From positions 1-64,000 of the forward strand of contig NZ_JAHXRL010000004.1 in assembly GCF_019392245.1 (NCBI RefSeq): a stretch of DNA of 64,000 bases, in the 5' to 3' direction. The notes under the pieces are model-generated. The model made no database searches and was not told the origin of the DNA. It worked only from the letters and a program-made list of their open reading frames with translations. The position numbers and the translations under genes were made by a program. Of the stretch, positions 16,968 to 24,197 are shown piece by piece. Source of the stretch: Sulfitobacter sp. CW3 (GTDB taxonomy: Bacteria; Pseudomonadota; Alphaproteobacteria; Rhodobacterales; Rhodobacteraceae). Position 1 is the first letter of the stretch, and every line of letters starts with the position of its first letter.

Positions 16968-17687
16968 ATGACAACAGGTCTATCGGTTCGGGGGCTCAGC
17001 TTTAACTACGGCGCAAAGAAAGCGCTGCAAGATGTGTCATTTTCCGTGGCACCGGGGCAGTTCTGTGCCTTGCTGGGCCCGAACGGGGCAGGGAAATCCA
17101 CGCTTATATCGTTGTTAACGCGTCTGCTGGTGGCACCGGCCGGTGACATCGAAATCGCCGGGCATAATTTGCGCAGCGTACCGCGCCGCGCGATGGCTGA
17201 ACTGGGTGTGGTGTTCCAGCAACCCACCCTCGATCTGAGCCTTACCGTTCGTCAAAACCTGTCATATTTCGCAGCCCTGCACGGGTTGCCGCGCGGCGAA
17301 GTCCCCGGCCGGATTGATGCCGCGCTGGAACAATTGGGCATGCGCGAACGCATCGACGAAAAGGCGCGCGATCTAAATGGCGGGCACCGCCGACGGACGG
17401 AACTGGCACGTGCCCTGCTCCACGATCCCAAGGTGCTTTTGCTGGACGAACCCACCGTGGGTCTGGACGCTGCCGCACGTCAGTCGATTACGGACCACGT
17501 TCATGATCTGGCGGACCAAGGGCTAAGCGTCCTTTGGACAACGCATTTAACCGACGAAGTCCGCGATACCGACGCGCTGCTGGTCCTGCACCAGGGTCAG
17601 ATCATCAACGAGGGGCAAGCGGGCAGCTTGCGCGGCGATACCCCACTGTCGAATTGGTTTCTGGCCCGCACCGGGGTTCCGGCATGA
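16968..17687 (+). CDS. ABC transporter ATP-binding protein, PQQ-dependent alcohol catabolism type (PedB-like)
   Basis: A 239-residue ATPase with Walker A GPNGAGKST, Walker B VLLLDEPTVGLD and H-loop TTHL. The signature motif is LNGGHRRR instead of LSGGQ, a feature I recall for the ATPases of the PQQ-linked alcohol transport systems (P. putida PedB group). It is coupled to the permease gene by an ATGA overlap at 17684-17687. The substrate is unknown. In this family transport accompanies PQQ-dependent oxidation of alcohols such as ethanol or phenylethanol. It is the first gene of a + strand run that continues with a two-component system and pqqABCDE. Confidence 0.88.
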   Translation: MTTGLSVRGLSFNYGAKKALQDVSFSVAPGQFCALLGPNGAGKSTLISLLTRLLVAPAGDIEIAGHNLRSVPRRAMAELGVVFQQPTLDLSLTVRQNLSYFAALHGLPRGEVPGRIDAALEQLGMRERIDEKARDLNGGHRRRTELARALLHDPKVLLLDEPTVGLDAAARQSITDHVHDLADQGLSVLWTTHLTDEVRDTDALLVLHQGQIINEGQAGSLRGDTPLSNWFLARTGVPA

Positions 17688-18481
17688 ACATGATCGGCTA
17701 TTGGGGCGTTACCCGCGCAATTGTCATTCGCGAGTTTTTGCGGTTCGTGCATCAACGTGAACGGTTCATCGCAGCACTGGTGCGGCCGCTTGTCTGGTTG
17801 TTCATCTTTGCTGCGGGTTTTCGCGCGGCCCTCGGCCTGTCGATTATTCCACCCTATGACACCTACATCACCTACGAGACCTATATCGTGCCCGGCCTGT
17901 GCGCGATGGTGCTGCTTTTCAACAGCATGCAAAGCTCGCTTAGTCTGGTTTATGACCGTGAAATGGGGTCCATGCGGTTGCTGCTGACCAGCCCCTATCC
18001 CAGATGGTGGCTGTTGTTTTGCAGGCTCTTCGGGTCCACCACCATATCGGTTTTGCAGGTCTATGCGTTCCTTGGCATTGCTGCGCTTTTTGGCATCACC
18101 ATGCCGCCATGGGGCTATGTTGCCGTATTGCCGGGCTTGATCCTTGGGGGGCTGATGCTGGGTGCGCTTGGGCTGGTTCTATCGAGTTTTATTTCGCAGC
18201 TTGAAAACTTTGCGGGCGTCATGAACTTTGTCATCTTCCCGATGTTTTTCTTGTCCTCCGCACTTTATCCGCTTTGGAAAATGGCAGAAAGCTCGCCCTT
18301 GTTGCGCGATATCTGCGCGTTCAATCCCTTTACCCATGTGGTCGAACTGATCCGGTTTCTACTGTATCTGCAATTGAACCTACATGCCTTGGTATGGGTG
18401 GTTCTTAGCACATTGGTGCTCAGCCTGATCGCCGTCTGGGGGTATGATCCGGCGCGCGGTCTGATCAAACGCAAGGGCTGA
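17684..18481 (+). CDS. ABC transporter permease, PQQ-dependent alcohol catabolism type (PedC-like)
   Basis: A 265-residue ABC-2 type permease with six predicted membrane helices (for example ALVRPLVWLFIFAAGF and VMNFVIFPMFFLSSALYPLW). The region YDREMGSMRLLLTSPYPRWW is the conserved cytoplasmic coupling segment of ABC-2 permeases. The start at 17684 overlaps the ATPase stop by 4 bp; the open frame from 17534 lies within the ATPase gene and is discarded. Together with the preceding ATPase it should form an inner-membrane transporter. Direction and substrate are not known. PedC-type permeases accompany quinoprotein alcohol dehydrogenases. Confidence 0.88.
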   Translation: MNMIGYWGVTRAIVIREFLRFVHQRERFIAALVRPLVWLFIFAAGFRAALGLSIIPPYDTYITYETYIVPGLCAMVLLFNSMQSSLSLVYDREMGSMRLLLTSPYPRWWLLFCRLFGSTTISVLQVYAFLGIAALFGITMPPWGYVAVLPGLILGGLMLGALGLVLSSFISQLENFAGVMNFVIFPMFFLSSALYPLWKMAESSPLLRDICAFNPFTHVVELIRFLLYLQLNLHALVWVVLSTLVLSLIAVWGYDPARGLIKRKG

Positions 18482-18485
18482 TCCG

Positions 18486-20087
18486 GTGCAATCAGGTGTC
18501 CCGCTCAAACCGGCAATCTCGTTAAAGCTCCGCCTTGCGATTGGGGCCGCATTGCTGGGGTTTGCGACGATCCTGATCGCCTTGATGCTGTATCTGGGGC
18601 TGGGCGAGGTCGGGCGCAGGCTGGACACCGCCCTTGCCTCGGAAACGCGGATGTCACGCTATGCTGGCCTGTCGACACAGGCGGCGACATTTCTGGTTGT
18701 CGCCACAGAGGCCGTGCAAAGGGGCCTGCCCCTGACCACCCGAACTGAACGTATTTCCCCCATCGCCGACCAGATGGAACGCACCTTTGTTCAACTGCAT
18801 GACGATGTGGCCCAAGCGGTCGCCGCCGCCGAAACGCTCGGCCTTGATGAACAATCCCGATACGGGACCCAGTCGCTTGGGTTGGCGCGGATGCAGGCCT
18901 TGCTGGACAGGACGTTAAAAGGGTTGGCGACCGATACGGCGGACACGTCACACCTGCGCGCCTATATCGACAGTTTTGCCTCCGGCTTTGACCCGCTGCT
19001 GGGCCAGGCCATCAATACCGAAGTCATGTTCCGCAACACCATTCTGGCCGGGATCGACGCATTACGGCAGCGGCTGGCGCTTTTTGCTGTGTTGATTGCG
19101 GCTGCCGCGGTTGTTTTGGTTGCGGCCTTTTACTTGGGCTTGATCCGCCCACAGTTCCGGCGGCTGGATCAACTGCGCGCCGCCGCCCAGCAAATTGGCG
19201 CAGGGGATTTTGCCGTCGCCCTGCCTGTATCGCGGCAGGATGAAATCGGTTTGCTGGCCACCGAGACAAACCGGATGGCCGCCGCATTGCACGAACGCCA
19301 ACAGCAGGTCGCCGCAGAAGGGGCGCGTTTGAACGAAACGATTGCCGACCGCACCGAAGCATTGCGCGCTGCAAATACTGCTTTGGAAGAGATCGACAGC
19401 AACAGACGTCGGTTTTTTGCCGATGTCAGCCACGAATTGCGCACCCCGCTGACCGTCATGCTGATGGAGGCGCAGATCGGCAAGAAAGGCCCCGATGATA
19501 CCCATGCCGCGTTTTCGACCATCGAAAGTCAGGCACGGCGGCTGAACCGGCGCATCGATGATCTGTTGCGGCTGGCGCGTTCTGATACCGGCCAGCTGGC
19601 GTTGGACCCACAGTCCGTACGCCTGCCCGAACTTGTCGCCGAGGTGCAGACCGAAATACAGGCCGAAATCGACAACGCAGGCATGACGCTTGAAGTGGTG
19701 GAGATGCCCGATATTGCGCTGCACAGCGATCCCAACTGGATCCGGCAAGTGATCGTCAGCCTGATCCGAAACGCCATCCGCTATGCCCGCGACGGCGGCA
19801 CCGTGCGGTTGGCACCGGAAATCGGCACGGCCTTGGCGGGGCTGTCGGTCACAGACAACGGACCCGGCATTGACCCGCAAGACCAGTCGCGCGTGTTCGA
19901 CCGTTTCGCGCAGGGATCATCGAAATCCAGCAAACAGGGGTTTGGCGTTGGTTTGGCCCTTGCCCGCTGGGTGATCACAGAACAGGGGGGCGAAATCAGC
20001 CTGACCAGCCCGCTGCCCCGATCCGACGCACTTGGCCCCGCAGCCGGTACTAAAATCTCGGTTCGCCTTCCCATCGCCAAGGATTAA
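18486..20087 (+). CDS. Membrane-bound sensor histidine kinase
   Basis: A 533-residue kinase: membrane helix 1 at about 16-38, a periplasmic helical sensor part, helix 2 at about 197-219, and HAMP at about 220-275. A HisKA domain carries the phospho-acceptor His316 in FADVSHELRTPL, and the ATPase domain contains SLIRNAIRYA, VTDNGPGI and GFGVGLALARW. The start is GTG at 18486, four bases after the permease stop. The OmpR-type regulator gene follows after 9 bp, making a cognate pair. It may sense a periplasmic alcohol, aldehyde or PQQ state and control the downstream pqq genes. A resemblance to Rhodobacter RfdS or Paracoccus FlhS is from memory. Confidence 0.9.
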   Translation: MQSGVPLKPAISLKLRLAIGAALLGFATILIALMLYLGLGEVGRRLDTALASETRMSRYAGLSTQAATFLVVATEAVQRGLPLTTRTERISPIADQMERTFVQLHDDVAQAVAAAETLGLDEQSRYGTQSLGLARMQALLDRTLKGLATDTADTSHLRAYIDSFASGFDPLLGQAINTEVMFRNTILAGIDALRQRLALFAVLIAAAAVVLVAAFYLGLIRPQFRRLDQLRAAAQQIGAGDFAVALPVSRQDEIGLLATETNRMAAALHERQQQVAAEGARLNETIADRTEALRAANTALEEIDSNRRRFFADVSHELRTPLTVMLMEAQIGKKGPDDTHAAFSTIESQARRLNRRIDDLLRLARSDTGQLALDPQSVRLPELVAEVQTEIQAEIDNAGMTLEVVEMPDIALHSDPNWIRQVIVSLIRNAIRYARDGGTVRLAPEIGTALAGLSVTDNGPGIDPQDQSRVFDRFAQGSSKSSKQGFGVGLALARWVITEQGGEISLTSPLPRSDALGPAAGTKISVRLPIAKD

Positions 20088-20096
20088 ACTGCACCC

Positions 20097-20780
20097 ATGC
20101 CCGGCCGTTTGCTTATCATTGATGACGACCCCGAAATCACGTCTGCCCTGGCGCGTGGGCTGGCGCTGCATGGCTATGCCGCCGAAACTGAAAACCGTGC
20201 CGACCGCGCCCTAGAGCGGCTTCAGACGGGTCGGTATTCCAGCGCGATCGTTGATGTCATGCTGGGGGCCGACAGTGGTATCGACCTTGTACGCACGATC
20301 CGTGCGACCGGGGCGAACCTGCCCATCCTGATGCTGTCCGCCCTATCTGACGTAGAACACCGCACCGCAGGTCTGGACGCCGGGGCCGATGATTATGTGG
20401 TCAAGCCGTTTGACTTTGACGAATTGGTGGCGCGGTTGCGGGTGCAGGAACACCGGGTCAGCACCGAACGGCCCGCCCCGTGCAAACTGTCACGCCGGAC
20501 CCGTATCCTGAAAAACGGGGCGTCCGAGACCCCCCTGACAGAACGCGAATTCGAACTTTTGGAGCTGTTGATACAGCATGCTGGCACGCCAATTTCGCGC
20601 GGATCGCTGTTTGACACCCTGTGGGTCAGTGACGGATCGGGCAACGAAAACGTCGTAGATGTCTATATCGGGTATTTGCGCAAGAAACTGTCCCACGATG
20701 ATTTTCCATTTGAAATCAAAACATTACGAAACAAAGGTTTTGTTCTTGCCGGTCAGGCCCCGATCCTGAACGATACCTGA
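20097..20780 (+). CDS. OmpR/PhoB-family response regulator
   Basis: A 227-residue regulator with receiver residues IIDDDP and acceptor Asp53 (AIVDVMLG), and the conserved Lys in DYVVKPFDF. A winged-helix DNA-binding domain follows (about 130-220: LTEREFELLELL, GSGNENVVDVYIGYLRKKL, IKTLRNKGF). It is paired with the histidine kinase gene immediately upstream. The next gene is pqqA, 101 bp downstream, and an inverted repeat in that gap is a candidate binding site. Control of PQQ synthesis or of the quinoprotein genes is inferred. Confidence 0.92.
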   Translation: MPGRLLIIDDDPEITSALARGLALHGYAAETENRADRALERLQTGRYSSAIVDVMLGADSGIDLVRTIRATGANLPILMLSALSDVEHRTAGLDAGADDYVVKPFDFDELVARLRVQEHRVSTERPAPCKLSRRTRILKNGASETPLTEREFELLELLIQHAGTPISRGSLFDTLWVSDGSGNENVVDVYIGYLRKKLSHDDFPFEIKTLRNKGFVLAGQAPILNDT

Positions 20781-20801
20781 TACCCACCAAAGTCTAAGGC
20801 G

Positions 20802-20818
20802 CTCTTAGTAAATAAGAG
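20802..20818. promoter_or_regulatory. Inverted repeat upstream of pqqA (operator or terminator)
   Basis: CTCTTA (20802-20807) and TAAGAG (20813-20818) form a perfect 6-bp inverted repeat with a 5-base centre (GTAAA). It lies just after the response regulator stop (20780) and 64 bp before the pqqA start. The AT-rich stem and lack of a following T run argue against an intrinsic terminator, so an operator for the adjacent OmpR regulator is more likely. It remains a candidate only. Confidence 0.35.
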
Positions 20819-20881
20819 TCGCTTGAACAGCATCTCTCTGTCAGCGTGGGGATATATTTCAATCAGGAGGAGGACACGACT

Positions 20882-20986
20882 ATGGCATGGACCAAACCAA
20901 TCATCCGCGAAATTGAATGCGGCATGGAAATCAACATGTACGGACCAGATGGCGACGGCGAAGACGCTGGCGGCGTATTGTTCTAA
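20882..20986 (+). CDS. pqqA: PQQ precursor peptide PqqA
   Basis: A 34-residue peptide that is easy to miss. It begins MAWTKPIIREIECGMEINMY and contains the invariant Glu16 and Tyr20 (E-x-x-x-Y) that PqqE cross-links and from which PQQ is made. A strong ribosome-binding site (AGGAGGAGG, near 20865-20873) precedes ATG 20882, as expected for a peptide needed in large amounts. The C-terminal extension GPDGDGEDAGGVLF is longer and more acidic than in short PqqA peptides such as the 23-24-residue Klebsiella and Pseudomonas types. pqqB follows 24 bp downstream. Confidence 0.95.
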   Translation: MAWTKPIIREIECGMEINMYGPDGDGEDAGGVLF

Positions 20987-21010
20987 GACAGACAGCGCGC
21001 GGTGGCAGCT

Positions 21011-21904
21011 ATGACTTTCCGCGCGCATATCCTAGGGGCGGCCGCAGGTGGCGGATTGCCCCAGTGGAATTGTGGTTGCGAAAACTGCAATCTTGCGCGG
21101 GACGGCGCAATCCCATCTCAAACTCAGTCTTCGCTAGCTGTTACGGCGGATGGAACTTCGTGGGCTGTGCTGAATGCCTCTCCCGACATTAGGCACCAGC
21201 TTGCTGCCGCCCCGCCACTTCACCCAACCGATTTGCGCCGCCTACCGCTAAGCGCCGTGCTGGTGACAAATGGCGATATCGATCATGTCGCAGGTCTGCT
21301 TACCCTGCGCGAAATGCAGCCTTTTACCCTGTTCGCGACAGCGGGTATTCATGATGTATTGGCCCAAAATCCAATGTTTGATGCCCTGAACCGTGATGTG
21401 GTGACACGTCAGACCATCGCGCTTGATACCCCGTTTCCGTTGCTACCCGGCATGACCGCGACGCTATTTGCCGTCCCCGGTAAGGTACCTTTGTATCTTG
21501 AGGGCGACGAGGTGCAGACCGATCTGATGGGGGACCAAACTGTTGGCGTTAAACTTGAAACAGCCGACAAGACGGTATTTTACATCCCTGGCTGCGCGCT
21601 GCTGAACGACGATTTGCGCAAGCGGCTTGACGGGGCCGACCTGCTTTTCTTTGATGGAACGCTTTGGCAGGATGATGAAATGGTCCGCGCCGGGCTAAGC
21701 CAAAAAACCGGCAAGCGGATGGGGCATATGTCGATGGATGGTCCAGACGGGTCGTTGGCCGCCTTTGATCCGCTGAATATCGCACAAAAAGTCTATGTGC
21801 ATATGAACAACACCAACCCCGTCTTGCGCCCAGATTCGGCTGAAAAAGCCATGGCCGAAGCGGCAGGTTGGACAATCGGACAAGACGGAATGGAGATCAC
21901 CTGA
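21011..21904 (+). CDS. pqqB: PqqB, metallo-beta-lactamase-fold PQQ biosynthesis protein
   Basis: A 297-residue MBL-fold protein with the PqqB signature start HILGAAAGGGLPQWNCGC and the motifs ASPDIRHQ and GDIDHVAGLL. PqqB is reported to be an iron-dependent hydroxylase acting on the processed Glu-Tyr precursor. ATG 21011 is preferred to the in-frame GTG at 21002 because the family begins a few residues before the ILG motif. The two Cys in NCGCENC may bind structural zinc. It is second in pqqABCDE, with a 1-bp gap to pqqC. Confidence 0.95.
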   Translation: MTFRAHILGAAAGGGLPQWNCGCENCNLARDGAIPSQTQSSLAVTADGTSWAVLNASPDIRHQLAAAPPLHPTDLRRLPLSAVLVTNGDIDHVAGLLTLREMQPFTLFATAGIHDVLAQNPMFDALNRDVVTRQTIALDTPFPLLPGMTATLFAVPGKVPLYLEGDEVQTDLMGDQTVGVKLETADKTVFYIPGCALLNDDLRKRLDGADLLFFDGTLWQDDEMVRAGLSQKTGKRMGHMSMDGPDGSLAAFDPLNIAQKVYVHMNNTNPVLRPDSAEKAMAEAAGWTIGQDGMEIT

Positions 21905-21905
21905 C

Positions 21906-22655
21906 ATGACCCAAACCCGTAGTGAATTTGAGGCCCGCCTGCGCCAGATCGGTGCCGAGCGTTATCACGATCTACACCCGTTTCACGACATGCTGCATGG
22001 CGGCGCGTGTAACGCTGATCAGGTGCGCGCATGGGTCATTAACCGGTATTATTATCAACATTCGATCCCGATGAAGGATGCCGCCTTTATGTCTCGGGTC
22101 GAAGATCCGGCGCTGCGGCGGCAATGGCGGTCCCGTATCGAAGACCACGATGGCACCGACACCAACGAAGGCGGCATTCGCCGTTGGCTGCGTCTGGCCG
22201 AAGCGGTTGGTCTTGATCCTGACTATGTGGCGTCGTGCCGTGGCGTTCTGCCTGCGACCAAATTTGCCGTGGACGCCTATGTAAGATTTGTGCGCGAGAA
22301 AACCCTGCTTGAGGCTGTTGCCGCATCCCTGACAGAGCTTTTCGCCCCAAAGATCCATGCGAACCGGATCGAAGGGCTGCTAAAGAACTATGACTTTGCC
22401 GACGACAGTTCGCTGTCGTATTTCAAGAACCGCCTGAAGGAAGCCCCCAAAGATGTCGCCTTTGGCCTTGCTTGGGTGCTGGACAATGCGGACACCGCTG
22501 AAAAGCAAGATGCCGCCGCTGCCGCGCTGATCTTTAAAACCGATGTTTTGTGGTCGCAGCTTGATGCGCTTTCGGCCGCCTATGTCACGCCCGCCCGCAT
22601 TCCGCCGGGCGCATGGCAACCCGATCAGGGTCTGTCGCTGCAAAAGGCGTCCTGA
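21906..22655 (+). CDS. pqqC: PqqC, pyrroloquinoline-quinone synthase
   Basis: A 249-residue all-helical oxidase catalysing the last step, ring closure and eight-electron oxidation to PQQ using oxygen and no metal cofactor. Diagnostic segments are HPFHDMLHGG near the N-terminus, WVINRYYYQHSIPMKDAAF, EDHDGTDTNEGGIRRWLRLA and LTELFAPKIHANRI, which include the active-site His, Tyr and Arg positions of the family. Length is normal. The following pqqD starts one base after the stop. Confidence 0.96.
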   Translation: MTQTRSEFEARLRQIGAERYHDLHPFHDMLHGGACNADQVRAWVINRYYYQHSIPMKDAAFMSRVEDPALRRQWRSRIEDHDGTDTNEGGIRRWLRLAEAVGLDPDYVASCRGVLPATKFAVDAYVRFVREKTLLEAVAASLTELFAPKIHANRIEGLLKNYDFADDSSLSYFKNRLKEAPKDVAFGLAWVLDNADTAEKQDAAAAALIFKTDVLWSQLDALSAAYVTPARIPPGAWQPDQGLSLQKAS

Positions 22656-22656
22656 C

Positions 22657-22932
22657 GTGCAGACCACCGATATCCCCACCCTGCCTCGCGGCGTAAGACT
22701 GCATCATGACAAAGTTCGTGATGCCTGGGTGCTGCTGGCCCCTGAACGCGCGATCACGCTGGATGCGGTTGGCCATGCAATCCTGACCGAGGTCGACGGC
22801 ACCCGCAGTTTTGGTGAAATCACGGGTGCACTGGCCGAACGCTATAGCGCGCCCGTCGATGAAATCCGCAACGACAGTTCCGGTTTTCTTGACGCGTTGC
22901 GCAGCCGCCGGTTTCTGGATGTCTCGCAATGA
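22657..22932 (+). CDS. pqqD: PqqD, PqqA peptide chaperone
   Basis: A 91-residue RiPP recognition-element protein that binds PqqA and presents it to the radical SAM enzyme PqqE. Visible family features are PRGVRLHHDKVRDAWVLLAP, LDAVGHAILTEVDG and the acidic C-terminal helix region. The start is GTG at 22657, one base after the pqqC stop. The same frame is open back to 22543, but that part lies inside pqqC. The stop overlaps the pqqE start as ATGA (22929-22932), consistent with stoichiometric, coupled translation with pqqE. Confidence 0.93.
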   Translation: MQTTDIPTLPRGVRLHHDKVRDAWVLLAPERAITLDAVGHAILTEVDGTRSFGEITGALAERYSAPVDEIRNDSSGFLDALRSRRFLDVSQ

Positions 22933-24035
22933 CTGCGCCTGCCCCCATCGCCATGCTGGCAGAGCTGACCTATCGCTGCCCGCTGGCGTGCCCGTATTGT
23001 TCGAACCCCGTTCAAATGGCCGCCATCGACAGCGAGTTGGACACGGAAACCTGGGCACGTGTGTTCCGCGAGGCGGCGGAAATGGGCGTGCTACAACTGC
23101 ATCTGTCCGGAGGGGAACCTGCATCGCGGCGCGATCTGACAGAGCTGGTGACCGCCGCCCGCGAGGCCGGTCTTTATACCAACCTTATCACGTCGGGCAT
23201 TGGGCTGACGGAAAAGCGGCTGATGCAACTTGATGCGGCGGGGCTGGATCATGTGCAGCTATCCCTGCAAGGCACCAGCCCCGAAATGGCTGATGAAATC
23301 GGCGGATATCGCGGCGGGTTTGCGCGCAAAATGCAGGTCGCGGAATGGATTGGTAAAATCGGTTTCCCGCTGACCCTGAATGCTGTTTTGCACCGGCGCA
23401 ACCTGCACCAACTGCCCCGCGCAATCGAGATGGCCGAGGAAATGGGTGCCCGACGGATCGAGGTCGCAACCGTGCAGTTTCACGGTTGGGCCTTAAAAAA
23501 CCGCGATGCCCTGATGCCCACCCGCGAACAGGCCCAAGAAGCCACGCAAATCGTTATTGAGGCCCGGACGCGGCTAAAGGGACGGTTGGTGATCGACTAT
23601 GTTCCCGCGGATTATCACGAAAGCTATCCCAAACGCTGTATGGGCGGTTGGGGTACCACGGGTCTGAACGTCACCCCGAACGGATTGGTGCTGCCTTGCC
23701 ATGCGGCGCAAACCATTCCTCAACTGACGTTTGACCGTGTTCAAGACAAACCGCTAAGTGACATCTGGCACAACGGTGCGGCCTTTAATGCATATCGCGG
23801 AACCGATTGGATGCAGGATCCCTGCACCAGTTGCGACCGCAAGACCATCGATTTCGGGGGCTGCCGCTGTCAGGCTATGGCAGTGGTTGGCGACCCGTCG
23901 GCAACCGATCCTGTGTGCATCAAGTCGCCACACCACAAGGACCTGCAAACCCAAGCGGACGCATTTTCAGGACGGGATGACGCACCGCTTGTCTACCGCG
24001 ATGCCCCTGCAAAAACCTCCGAACCGGCTGAATAA
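22929..24035 (+). CDS. pqqE: PqqE, PqqA peptide cyclase (radical SAM)
   Basis: A 368-residue radical SAM enzyme that forms the carbon-carbon bond between Glu and Tyr of PqqA. The radical SAM cluster ligands are Cys17, Cys21 and Cys24 (RCPLACPYCSN). The C-terminal SPASM region carries the auxiliary cluster cysteines in VLPCHAAQ, DPCTSCDRK, GGCRCQAM and DPVCIKS. It is the last gene of pqqABCDE. No pqqF or pqqG protease is adjacent, so PqqA processing must depend on a protease encoded elsewhere. Confidence 0.96.
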   Translation: MTAPAPIAMLAELTYRCPLACPYCSNPVQMAAIDSELDTETWARVFREAAEMGVLQLHLSGGEPASRRDLTELVTAAREAGLYTNLITSGIGLTEKRLMQLDAAGLDHVQLSLQGTSPEMADEIGGYRGGFARKMQVAEWIGKIGFPLTLNAVLHRRNLHQLPRAIEMAEEMGARRIEVATVQFHGWALKNRDALMPTREQAQEATQIVIEARTRLKGRLVIDYVPADYHESYPKRCMGGWGTTGLNVTPNGLVLPCHAAQTIPQLTFDRVQDKPLSDIWHNGAAFNAYRGTDWMQDPCTSCDRKTIDFGGCRCQAMAVVGDPSATDPVCIKSPHHKDLQTQADAFSGRDDAPLVYRDAPAKTSEPAE

Positions 24036-24197
24036 AACCGCCCCGAGAATGCTGCATTCCTGCGGGTCCAATGCGTTTTGGCCGCGCTGCTTTGCGTGCC
24101 CTCTATTGGTATGAGGTGCCACCATAGTAAATTAATTGATCTTCTGGCCAAAGATTGTGATAGCAAGGGCAGACCCGTCAGGGGACAAGGACGCTTA

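Noticed and set aside
16936-16971. An 11-codon ORF (MATIYFVYEIQ) whose stop overlaps the ABC ATPase start
   Set aside because: It could be a leader peptide, but it has no strong ribosome-binding site or repeated codons and is too short to support from one sequence.
17363-17395. Possible inactive ABC ATPase because of LNGGH instead of LSGGQ
   Set aside because: Walker A, Walker B and H-loop are intact and the variant fits the PQQ-associated ATPase group, so it is treated as functional.
19062-19880. A 272-codon open frame antisense to the histidine kinase
   Set aside because: It lies entirely opposite a kinase with clear conserved motifs, has composition typical of a GC-rich shadow frame and no ribosome-binding site or recognisable domain.
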